A stretch of DNA of 64,000 nt from Arenicola marina (taxonomy: Eukaryota; Annelida; Polychaeta; Arenicolidae), in the NCBI GenBank assembly GCA_964019135.1, contig OZ025260.1, forward strand, positions 24,236,254-24,300,253, written 5' to 3'. The stretch's first letter is position 1. Each line of letters begins with the position of its first letter. A program made the position numbers and the translations under genes. Shown here piece by piece: positions 34,949 to 51,899 of the stretch. The notes below the pieces were generated by a model, which saw only the letters and a program-made list of their open reading frames with translations, had not been told where the DNA came from and ran no database searches.

Positions 34949-35007
34949 CCAGCTCTTGCGGCTTCGAATATAGTGGACAAGGTGTGGCCATTCTTTGACA
35001 ATTCCAT
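34949..35007 (-). CDS. Duplicate first exon of the ankyrin-DHHC gene
   Basis: [20 protein letters not shown] with intact ATG context and donor GTATGT, two residue changes from the exon at 8669-8727. It lies about 28 kb upstream of exon 2 on the same strand. It could act as an alternative first exon spliced to exon 2 at 7026, with RBX1-A inside that intron on the other strand, or be a dead copy. Confidence 0.6.
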
Positions 35008-35791
35008 GGCGGACAAATGCGTGAATTCAATATAAGTTTGGGGTTTTAGTCGGTGCAACCGCGCGTTACTACGAACGCTGATATGAGGGAGCGACATGTT
35101 TGGCCATGCAAAAGATACGAGACTGGTACCCTGCCACCACCTTTGCTTCCGCACCGGACAGGCGGTGTCTCGGGCCTCGGTACCAGGCAATGTTGTTCCT
35201 CGCTTTCACGGTTAGCCCCGATATGCTAAAACAGTGTAATTTCTTGATACAAAATTTTGACTTAGGCGCTAGTTTAAAGAATCTGATAAATTTACTTTTA
35301 TGGTTTTCATTACTCGGCGGACATGCCAGACGTGGGTCAAAGACGTCGGATATGTTGTTTTTCCCGCCAACATTAGAGAATTTGTTTCGCCTGACTAGAA
35401 TGCAAATGGGTTCTTAAAGATGAGTGATATTGTGGGATATCGGTGGGACGTGGAGAGTTTGTTGTCTTCTAGACATTCGCTTAGCACATGTCAAGTTTAC
35501 AAGGCTCCAATGTGCTGCCACGAACACTGGTAAAACTTACCTGTTAGCCCATCATTTCCAAACAATTTGTTTTTTCTTTATAAGTTTGTTCAATGTCACG
35601 TTTTTTTGTGGAATAGGGGTGCGTTAGAGGTATACAGTTAAGCATAATATCCACGGATTTCGGTGAGTATCTCATTATCAGATTGTACGAGTCCGTGTGC
35701 AGTTGTCAGGCTATATATCGTGTTGCGCGTGTGTCTACATTCTTGTAGCGTTAGAAAGTATAAGTCGTGTTTTTTTCCCTTATTTGAGCTA

Positions 35792-36546
35792 TATTCGGCA
35801 CGGAAACTATTTGCCGCCTCGTTTTCTAATTTGACACGAAATGTTTCATTGACAAGCCCAAAATCAGTTTATATTTGTCAACTTGAACCGAAGACCCAAC
35901 AGAATTTGGCGTACTCACAGTCCTGTTGTCAAAAGAATTCACATGATGCCAACATTATGAGTTTCACGCAAACGAAGCAGACAAGTTTCGCTATGGCCGT
36001 CGCTCTGTTTACCTTGTCATCTGTCATGTCTGTGGGCGATAGTATTGCTGGTATTTTGGGCAGGGGGGTTAGGTTGTGTCAATGTCAAGCCGTAACTTGA
36101 ATTAAGCTTGCATGTGTTTATAGTTTTTCTCATATGTACGCACATTGAAGCATCAAACTCATTCCTTTTGCATTGCTTTTGCTTTGAGACGCTAACATTA
36201 CTGTTAGTATAGAAACATTGAATGGGCACATAATGCTTTGTCCCCTTTTCTAGTGCCTGATATTAGACTCTTCCGTGCACCTACTTCTTTTAACCAATGA
36301 AAACGCAGAAATATGACCTTCACCTTACGACGTCATAAAAAGGCGGCTGTCTACACACTTTCGTCTGCTATACTTTATGCTAGAGACTATCGTGTTGTGC
36401 TGTTATTAAACAAGATACACTTTCAAGTAAGTTAAAATCACAAGGGTCTCGTGTAATGGAGCAAAATAAATACATAAATCGTGCAAATGGTGCAGGGACA
36501 AAAATATTTACGAAAGCGAGGCAGCAGATATTAAACGCGCCGACTA
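35792..36546. mobile_element. 755-bp TIR element with TA duplication (unit 2 only)
   Basis: Ends TATTCGGCACGG and, inverted, TAGTCGGCGCG, with shared inner CTGCCTCG/TGCCGCCTCG. Flanked by TA; unit 1 has a single TA at 10617-10618. Non-coding. Fits Tc1/mariner-type or another TA-using superfamily. Confidence 0.75.
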
Positions 36547-37303
36547 TAGCTCCCCGTGCATATTTCTGGCAAATGGAGTCGTACTGATTTTTACACTGTT
36601 CCCCGGGTCTTGCTCCAGTATTCTGTCTAGACTTTTGTACGTCTTCTTTAAAGTGGCGTGTTTGACATCAACTTTATGTGGCTTTCACAATTCAAAACTT
36701 TATGGAGAGTTCTTTCACTTTCATTTTTAATAAATCCCAAGTATCCCGTTTTGTGCAGATAGTATCGTCTTTGTCTTTCGTCTCAGATTGTCTTTGTCGT
36801 GGAGATGTTATGTAATTTCCAATAACCTTTCCCTCCTATTTTTTAGGTTTGAAAAAAGAGTCTGACTATGACTGCCTTTAATTGTGGTCCGGTAGAGGAG
36901 CGACTACTGTTGCTATTTGAGCTACGCATGTTGACCGATAGGAATATAATATAATCTATTCTGCTCTTAGTGTAGTTTGGAGCTTGATCAAAATACGTAC
37001 GTATAGCCAGGATCGGATGGGTACATGTGTAGCGAAAAACGGATTGTTTACTATAATGACTATTTTAGCCCCAGATAAGTACCCGCACGGGTGGAGCGAT
37101 GATGCAGTGCGAGAGAGAGAGAGTAGTTACGACTGGCAGGTTATCTAACTTGGTACTTTCAATTTCTTTTGCGTGAGTACTTCTTATTCTAGAACCAGAC
37201 TTTGATGGGAGAATGATTGTACTTTGCATTTAAGTTGGTATTCTGGATTGTTGTGGTGTGTATGCGTGTAAAGAAGAGTTTGAACACAGTGGTTGTTGAT
37301 GTC

Positions 37304-37412
37304 CACGCTCACAGGCGCCACAGATCGACTGACACAGGCGGGGGAGGAGGGGGGGGGGGGTTCGCCCCCCCCCCCCGGCCTCTGTCAGTCGATCTGCGGC
37401 GCCCGTGGCTCC
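37304..37412. repeat. Strong hairpin with G-run and C-run arms
   Basis: GGCGCCACAGATCGACTGAC pairs with GTCAGTCGATCTGCGGCGCC, continuing into a G run and a C run that meet at TTCG. Lies inside the LTR fossil. Confidence 0.85.
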
Positions 37413-37424
37413 GGCCTATTAGTA

Positions 37425-37545
37425 ACCCAGGGGTCAACATCGGCAACCCAGGGTTAACATCGGCAACCCGGGGTTAACATCGGCAACCCAGGGGTTAACA
37501 TTGCAACCCGGGGTTAACATCGGCAACCCAGGGCTTAACATTGAC
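37425..37545. repeat. 20-bp minisatellite, about 6 copies
   Basis: Units of CGGCAACCCAGGGTTAACAT with small variants, inside the LTR fossil. Confidence 0.88.
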
Positions 37546-38859
37546 CACGATGGATTGATGTATATATAGTCCACTACGAAATAAATCCCAGAACTTTAAG
37601 ATTGGCTTGTCTGCTGCTGAACATTGCATGCGAACATACCACTCGAACGCTACATTGGTGACAGCGGTGGGATCATTGCATGCGAACATCCTGCTCGAGC
37701 GCTACACATGTACGCCACAGGTCGTGTAGTTTGCAGAACTCCATTAGTCTCACGCGGTGCTTCTCACATGCCTCTATTTTCCCGACAAATCTATTCTTTG
37801 CGTTGATTACTGACTTGAAATCGCCGCATACAATGAGGTTTACGTCTGTCGGGCTTTTTGTTGCTGTATTCACTTGATAGATCGTTTTAGATACTCAATC
37901 TTGGCACTTGTGACGCTATGCGCATTAAGATTGACAATGGTGAAAATATAGTCATTCGCCTTAATGTTACTCAGTAGTCTTCGCCCGTCTTGCGATTTGT
38001 ATTTATTAATTAATTTAAATTCAATTTAATCGGCCATGAAATATAGGTAGCTGCATGATTTGACCTTATTGAACACGTATTGGTATGGCCGATATAGCTC
38101 GATATGTCCGACGCTCTCTTTACGACGAGAACTGTCGTAGTATCGGTCACGCTTTACCAGTAAAATCGCCTTTCAGTTACTTAATTAGTTGCCATATCTG
38201 AGACAATGAACTGGCAATGCAAGGGATTTTTGATCTGTTTATGGTAGGCAGTCTATCCATGTGGATATTGTCTTACATTTTGCACGGAATAGATGACGAA
38301 CAATGTAAGCGCTACCTTACAAGAATGCACGTAATGTGGTAAGATTTGCAATGGTCCGTTGTACAATAATTTTACATATTGAATAGTTATCATGAAATGT
38401 CACCAGTTATACATTTCTTATCAAAATTATGGAAGGTGTACGGCTTTGTATATGGCTCGGGACCAGATTGTCCTGATCATCATGTGACGACCTGCAAGAA
38501 ATGATATCTAGGATCTAGCTCTGTAAAAGACTAGTTAGAGGGCACTTGCTAAAATTAATTGCGCTTTTGTACATAAGATAACGGTAAATATTAACGTTTG
38601 TTGCATTCAGTAACGAGACATTCATCACTAGATGGCGCTTTAATACGAAAGTTAAAATCTGTTTTGATATCTTTGGACAATATATACACAATTGCAATTG
38701 TTTTCACTAATTTAGTACCAGAAATTAATGATAACACAGTACTAAAGTTTTTTTTCATGCTAGGGCCTAACTCTGGTGCCCTTTTTTCTCTGCCAGACCT
38801 CACAGCAGAGGCCAGAGCCCTCTGACGGCAAAGATTTGAAACAGTACACAACTCGGAAG

Positions 38860-44940
<6,081 letters not shown>

Positions 44941-46653
44941 GAGTGACGAAGATAGCTGTGCTCCGACACGTTCCGACCTATTCAAGGGGTCGCGCGCAGA
45001 TCTCGTGGATGATCACGGTCTCGGATCCCTGTCTGCTAGTCCGTGGACTGTGGAACTAATACTCTTGATCATCGAAACGGAGGCGCATCTGCATTGGGGA
45101 CGGTGTCTCAACGTCTCTTATTCAGTAGCCAGGCGTGCGTGGTGGGTATACATCCATGCCTAGACATGGGTGTGTGCCAAGCGGTTACAAGTTCCTGGCG
45201 AGCTGATTGATGGTTAAAAGTTACTGTGACGCTCTGGAGTAGCTAAATTCCGCCTGAACTACTCCAAGGACCATGTGTATTGGCCCAGTCTTTATTAACC
45301 TCTTAAACCGGAATCACATTCCCACTAAGAGGATTAGCTCTTGAATCTAATTTTTTTTAAGTAACTCGTGAACTCGATTCTGATTAAAGTACCAAATTTA
45401 GCCTTCGGTTGACATGTTGTGTTCAGTAAAGATGAAAGACTGAGTCCTTTGTGTAGCGACTGTCGAACTCAGACGATGTAATTTCGTTTACGTGTTGCAG
45501 TAGAAGTGAGCGAAACAACAGCGGTCAGTGGAAAAGTTGTGTATTGGATCTTTGTTTATGTCTTTCTCTTTCTGAATAAAAGACACGTATGTTCTATGAA
45601 ATCATTTTCAACTTCAAGTCACTAATCAAGAGTACAGAACGATGTTATTATTAAACACATATATATCAATATATGTATTGTTGACGGTTTTTACTGTTGT
45701 TTGCACACGAGACCAACTCGTAAATACAGTGGTATGATATAACATACAGGGAACAATTTTTTAATACACATATACATAGAGGATATCAAAACTCGCAACT
45801 CTGGAATGTCTAAGACCCGTACTCGCTGGGCTATTACCGACAAACTATTAGAAGCGTTGTCGGGGGGGTCACCAGTCGAGCCCCCCCCCCCCCCCACACA
45901 CAGACTCCTTCACGCCCGCCCCCGCCCCCCACACACACACTACACCGCAGCAAGACGCCCGATACCGAAGCAATCGTGGCATCAATTCCTACTATTATGC
46001 GGTAGATGATTGTCCATAATGAAAATTCTCCATTTTTATTTCTTGTCCAACCCTTGAGCGTGAGACGAAGACCAAAATACCGAAGCAAGACCATCCAATT
46101 TTAGCGTTTTTGTTCGCCCGTCATTTCAGTCTATTAAGCCTACATATTTGATGCGAACGCAGCATCTTAAATAAGCTCTCTGAGAAATTATTATATGCAA
46201 TTAATGAAAGGGCATATATAGCTAAATAGGTCTACATGTTTTTGTCAGATTGCTACATACCTCTTGTTGGAAAGGCTTTGGTTGTGTAGGTCTCCATTCC
46301 ATCACTAGATATATAGATATGATCAGCTTCATATGATTCTTCGATAGAGTTGTTTTGCCACACGTACACTCCACAAAAGAAGCGCGCCAACCCGCCCCCC
46401 CCCACCCCTCCTCAGAAAAAAAACTGCTCAGGGTAATTTTGCGCACCCAACCACTCATAAAGAGCCGCTCTAATATTTTTCTTAAATTAAGAACCAAGAA
46501 AGATAAATAAAATCACGTTGGATTTCGGCTAATTCGAGTCATTTAAGGCTGCAAAAAAAAAAAAATGTAATGTAAAAATTGCGCACACCTCACGAATAAT
46601 TCAATTGCAATTAGGCAACAATGTAACTCACTACAGTAATTACTGGTAGCAGT

Positions 46654-47199
46654 TTAAACGCTGAAAAGAGTTCTTACGTAACATGACAAAGCGCCAATGC
46701 CAATGTGTCGCCATCTGGCGAATGGATATATAGGAAGTCGAACTTTTTTTTCTTTTACAAGTCCAACTTCACGACGCGCATGCGTCCACGAAATTGTTAT
46801 CGGCCTTGAACCTGTCAAGTGCAATTCATACGCTTGTTTTCCAACAAAGATGGTCATATCAAAGCAAAATGTGGAGTAATTGTTGAATTTGTCACTTGCA
46901 TAGGATGGTGTAGTGTATAACGTGGCACCTAGTAAGTAGTGGATACATCGAAGTTTCCGATAAGTTACTCCATTGGTGGTATTCGTGGGGCAGCCATGGC
47001 CCATGCTACATTCGTGGCACTCAAAATAGCTTTCGGCGAGCGGACCAGCACCGTTCCAGCGTTCGACGACACACGGCCGCCACAGTGGGAGAAATGATTG
47101 ACCGACTTGGTCTGGATGTAGTTCTGCTGTAACTGTGTAATGAGGCACGTTTCTCCTCATCTCGACACCGCTAAAGCTGTTCTTATATAAGCATGTCAT
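46654..47199 (-). other. Open frame conserved in both duplication units (unit 2)
   Basis: 181 codons on the minus strand starting MTCLYKNSFSGVEM. The unit-1 copy is shorter and frameshifted after PLAESYFECHEC. No signal peptide, membrane segment or known domain is evident. Coding status is doubtful. Confidence 0.3.
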
Positions 47200-47259
47200 G
47201 TAGGCTATACTTGTGCAGATTCATGAACAAATTGTTCCTGTTTGACTGATCTAAAATCC

Positions 47260-49200
47260 TGGCTTAGCCTACATATACGCTAGGCTTAATTTTAATTTAG
47301 TGGTTGCAATGTAAACACTGGTAAATGTGAAAATGTGGGCTCACTAGCCTAATTCACAAGAGCCTTGATTGAATACTGAACTCATGTAAAGCTGCAACTT
47401 GACTTTAATCATGTTTTTTTTCTTTGACTTAAGCTTTATAAGCTTAATTATAAATTAATAAGTTTATCAGACCTTGTTTATATGATAATTCAATAATTTA
47501 TAAACTCAGTTTAAATTCTATGTAATATTTAGTTAAACTTAAAAATGTTATTTAGATTTAGGTATTATTTAATATAATAAAATTACCCTCTCCTTTAATT
47601 TTAATAGAACTTAGTTATAAAATTGTTTAGTTGTAACTGTTGAAATAGAGTAACTGATTACAGGACAGATTTATTTGATAGATTGAAATATAATATTTTG
47701 TTTGTTGCTATTATGTGAATATATTACTGAAATTTGATTTAATTAATTCTATTATATTTTTTTAATAGATAAAAATAAGTTCTATTACCTTTTACTATAT
47801 CAATTACTATTTCAACTAAAAGTAAACATGGAATAAGCTGGGACATACAGACTTGTGTAATTGAATATCTATCCTAACTGCATGTATAAATAAAATATTT
47901 AAAATAAATAACAACATCTCACTTGCTGTACATTCACCAACTTTCACTGCCTAAATCTGAGGGGTGGCCCCCATAACGCTGCATTCTGATATAAAAGAAT
48001 AATGAGGGAATATCTAAATGAAATATTTAGATGTCCAATCTAAATCAAGAAAATATTAAATATCAGATATCAGTCTAATATGTGTCAGACTTATCTGGAC
48101 TTTGGAGCTTGCCCCAAATAATGAAGTTGTTCCTTATACTTCTCATTATCAATGCTGCATATAGATACTGTTTGTGAACCTCCCTTTAAATACCATGATT
48201 GACAAAATGTCTAGTACTTAATTTGATTTTTGCTGACATTAAACATGTTAAACATGTTCAAAGATTCAAAAAGCCATAATATTGCTATCCTTCTCAAAAC
48301 AAAGTTTGGTCAATATGTTTCTTGCAATTTTATTTTTAAACATATTATCAAAAGCCTGATCCTGATGTCAAAGCATGCAAATCTACATCCAACTCCCATG
48401 CAAATCTCTGCAGAATGTAACTTACCCCTATATACTGTTACATATTCTGTTATTTTGATAGCATCTCAGAAGTTGTATCTATAAGGCCATATTGATACAT
48501 TACATAAAGTGAGGAACCAGAAGTATTAATTTTACTGGTATGTGTAATAGCATAATTAGCAGAAATATCTTCTGAAGATATTTTGAGACTAATAATTTAC
48601 ATCTCATGTGACATCAACTGTCACTCGACTTTGCCAGAGATCTAAATGAAATCTTCTGAGTAAAACTTTTGTAGTAAGCTTACAAGCTATCAATAGGGTA
48701 ACATGATCATTTTTAAAACTTAGTAATTTTGATATAATCTCCTTTTCCTATAGAATAAATTATATGTAAGTATTAAGTGGACTATGAAAGCTCATCAAAA
48801 CAGTCCTCTCCTATATTGCCCTCATAATTTAATAAATTATAACATATATAATTTTACATTACTGTCTCATTTTCCAATGAAAACTGAATGAAGATTTCTA
48901 TGTCAGTTATCAGTATAGTTTTGTGGTAAATTTTGTTAATTTTGGTTAATATTGACTGATATTGACAATATTATAAAATGCAGTATTGGATTTGCATGCT
49001 AGGTAGGGATTTTTTTATCTAAATAAGCCAATCATGACTATTGCCTATATACATATAGATAGATATATAAAGCCCTGTCCACTTTTAAGCCTATAGATGT
49101 GTAACCCTGTAGTTTGTAACAGCCCATTTATACAGTATAACACATGCAGAGCTTCCATTATTTACATAAAAGAAATTTTTGCTCTTCTAAGTCCAACAGC
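47260..49200. other. AT-rich spacer, nothing recognised
   Basis: Single-copy AT-rich sequence downstream of the duplication. No exon, repeat or RNA gene is supported; the 84-codon frame at 48230-48484 has no coding features. Confidence 0.6.
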
Positions 49201-49409
49201 TAACATGCTGTCTATTATATGGTGGCTGTATTACTTATTGTCATGCACTGTATCAAATCTCTTATAGCTAACCATTTATTAGGTCTTTCATGTATATTGG
49301 GATGTCTTTTTATTGTATGTTATAATGGCATCCCTGACAGCTATAGCTACCTATCTAGTGGAGAATTTGGCTTGCTCAATTGTTGTTATTGTAACAGCAG
49401 TGTGGTCCA

Positions 49410-49900
49410 CTCTACCTCTTCGACTGAAGAGGTGATGGCTAGTAGAAATGACTCACTGCTAAAGCCCCCCCCCCTCCTTCCGAGGGTCACCCCTACCTCT
49501 TCGACTGAAGGGGTTATGGCTAGTATGAATGACACTGCTACACTCCCCCTCCCCCCCCCCTCCTTCCGAGGGTCACCCCTGCCTCTTCGGCTAAAGGGGT
49601 GATGGCTAGTAGGAATGACTCACTGCTACACCCTCCCCCCCACTCCTTCCGAGGGTCACCCCTACCTCCTCAGCTAAAGGGGTGATGGCTAGTAGGAATG
49701 ACTCACTGTTGCACTTTCCCCCGGCCCTACTTCCGAAAGAGACCCCTACCTCTTCGGCTAAAGCGGTGATGGCTAGTAGGAATGACTCACTGCTACACCC
49801 CCCCGCCCCCGCCGTCCTTCTGAGGGTCACCCCTACCTCTTCGGCTAAAGGGGTGATGGCTAGTAGGAATGACTCACTGCTTCACTCCCCCCCTCCCCCT
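49410..49900. repeat. About 81-88-bp tandem repeat, six copies
   Basis: Each unit has CTACCTCTTCGGCTAAAGG, GATGGCTAGTAGGAATGAC and a C-rich stretch of variable length. A decayed partial copy recurs at 50035-50095. Confidence 0.88.
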
Positions 49901-50099
49901 TCCTTTCGTCTGACCAAGACTACTAAGTCTGTCTTGGGTTCTTCCTGTGTTGGGCCCCATTGTAACGGCGGGACCGGTTTGGTCCTCAACGGGAGTCGAA
50001 CTCCCAATCTCGAGTCATGCAGGCACTAAACCTCCCTCGGCTAAAGGGGTGACCCCTCTATAGCCGAGGCTAGTATTAATGGTTTGACTCACTGCTGCA

Positions 50100-51860
50100 T
50101 TATGTACCTTTTACAACCCAAACAGCCACCTATATCTGTCTGTTAAACTTCATGTTTTCAGTAAAACCTGTAATTTTAGTCTAGTATACCACTCACCCCA
50201 CCTCTTCCCTCCATCAGTTAGCACTGTCACCTTCAGTAAGCCCGCTTTCTTGCTTGGGTCCATTATGACATGATATATCAAACTTGATGAGGTCAAGTGA
50301 GACTTGTATGGTTAATCTTGTATGACCTCTTCTAATGCAATCTTGCATTTTATTAACCAGACAGAAATGACCCCAGGCGCCCCCCCCCCCCCTCCCCCCC
50401 CCACCCCAGCAGTTATATTTCACGCGTGATATGCTAATTACCTGCTTTAATTGTAGCTATCTATGATTGTTTATCATAGAAACACCCTTCCCAGTTTGAC
50501 CCTAGATTCGTCTAGCTTAGCTGATATTGCCTATATACGATAGTGGCTTTAAACACCAATCTATCACCATTGGGTCAACATGTCACGCGACCGTCTCTTT
50601 ATAGTTCCTTTTACGACTAGATCAGGACTAGGGAACCCTGGAGCTCGGCTTAAATCTTGGGAGGCAGTTGCAAAGTAGCGCCAAATACTTATGGACCGGT
50701 ACAAACATACCGGTGATTAGACCGTTAAGGTGCAAGTACTGCGTTCCCTCGGCCTATCACCTCCGACGATATAACGCAAAGAGGGGATTTCACACTACCG
50801 GGTACTCGATCTTCCGGCAGAGGGCGTTACGCTTACGCCATAGTCCCTCTGTCCCACGTCAAATTTAACCATCAGAATTACCCTTCATACGCGAAAATTG
50901 AAATGAATCTGATCGAAGATAAATTCGCAGTTTGGCATAAAATACACCACTGCTGTGTTATAATGGTACCATACCGGACGAATGCATTTGAGTTTGATTG
51001 ATTTAAAGCTGTGTTACTTTCGAATTATATTTTCGAGTGCGGACGAGGTCAAAGGCGTGAACGTTTTGAACTTTGACCCCGTGCTATTTTGAAATATTTT
51101 TTCACTGAACTCTTCCATTGTGATCATTCAACAACGAAATGTATATATTTTTCAAATTTTGCATCGAACATTCAATATTCAATCTAAAAAACCCTTTAAA
51201 ACTATTCATGACCCCAGGACCGTTGGGGTCAACTGTGAGGTGGGCGGTGACGTGGGGCAGAGATGATGTGAGGAACGAGCTTCCTCTGCCGGCAGAGTGC
51301 CGGGTACTCTCACCGGGCGGGGAAATACCTGTGTGGTGAGCTAGAGGGGCTGTTTGGTGGGGCGGGGGGCGCTATAGAAAAACGCGGTCCTGTACAAGTG
51401 CTATAAACAGACGTGGTTCACTTTTTCCCGCCGGTCCAGTATGCTGTGGTACCTCGGCCGTGGGTTGGGGGGGGGGGGGGGGGGAGGAGGAGGGTTTGGA
51501 TGAAGGCCACCAACCAGGAGGTGGCAGCTAGACAAAATGAAGGCGTGGGTAGTCGTTGTGGCTCGACCGCGGCCTGTTTATAAACAGAGATGGTTTGCCA
51601 GTTTTTACGTCTAGACTCGCTTCTCACGTTGTGAATTTTAAGGAAGAACCTTGTGGAAGTTATGTCAGATTCATTCATGCTATTTGGTTTTGGCGATGGT
51701 GCACGCTAGATTTCGGCTGATAAAAAAACCGGTTCGAGGAAGGAGTCGTGTCCTGGCTTTGAATATGGGCCAGCATGGCTTTGAATGTGTTACTCTGCTA
51801 CGACATCCGCCAATGATAAATCTTGAGTTGACTTTCTGAGGAAGTCGGAGCTTATAGCTT
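50100..51860. other. Spacer with C and G tracts, no gene seen
   Basis: C run near 50380-50400 and G run near 51465-51485. GAGGGCGTTACGCTTACG at 50822 also occurs at about 39699, and GAGGAACGAGCT near 51270 also at about 39744, so a decayed dispersed repeat spans part of this stretch. Confidence 0.5.
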
Positions 51861-51899
51861 CGTTATTGCAAGGTATAGCTCTCTACTGACGAACAGAGG

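Larger units (their letters stand above)
37028..37707 (+). mobile_element. LTR retroelement fossil: one LTR (37028-37654) plus a stub
   Basis: The LTR runs from TGTAGCG to CGCTACA, 627 bp. It is followed by a primer-binding-like stretch, TTGGTGACAGCGGTGGGAT, and a short direct repeat of the LTR end. CATG flanks both sides. Probably Gypsy-like. Broken: nearly all the internal region is absent. It entered unit 2 after the duplication, because unit 1 lacks it. Confidence 0.65.
35225..38020 (-). mobile_element. L1-like LINE debris (unit 2)
   Basis: The minus-strand frame at 37673-37873 holds IVCGDFKSVINAKNRFVG and LMEFCKLHDLWR, an L1-type endonuclease GDFN region (here GDFK). The RT start lies near 35425-35480. 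Interrupted by the TA-flanked element and the LTR fossil. Matches unit 1 debris. Confidence 0.75.

Noticed and set aside
37217-37477. 86-codon frame with a Gly/Pro-rich middle
   Set aside because: It spans the hairpin and minisatellite of the LTR fossil.
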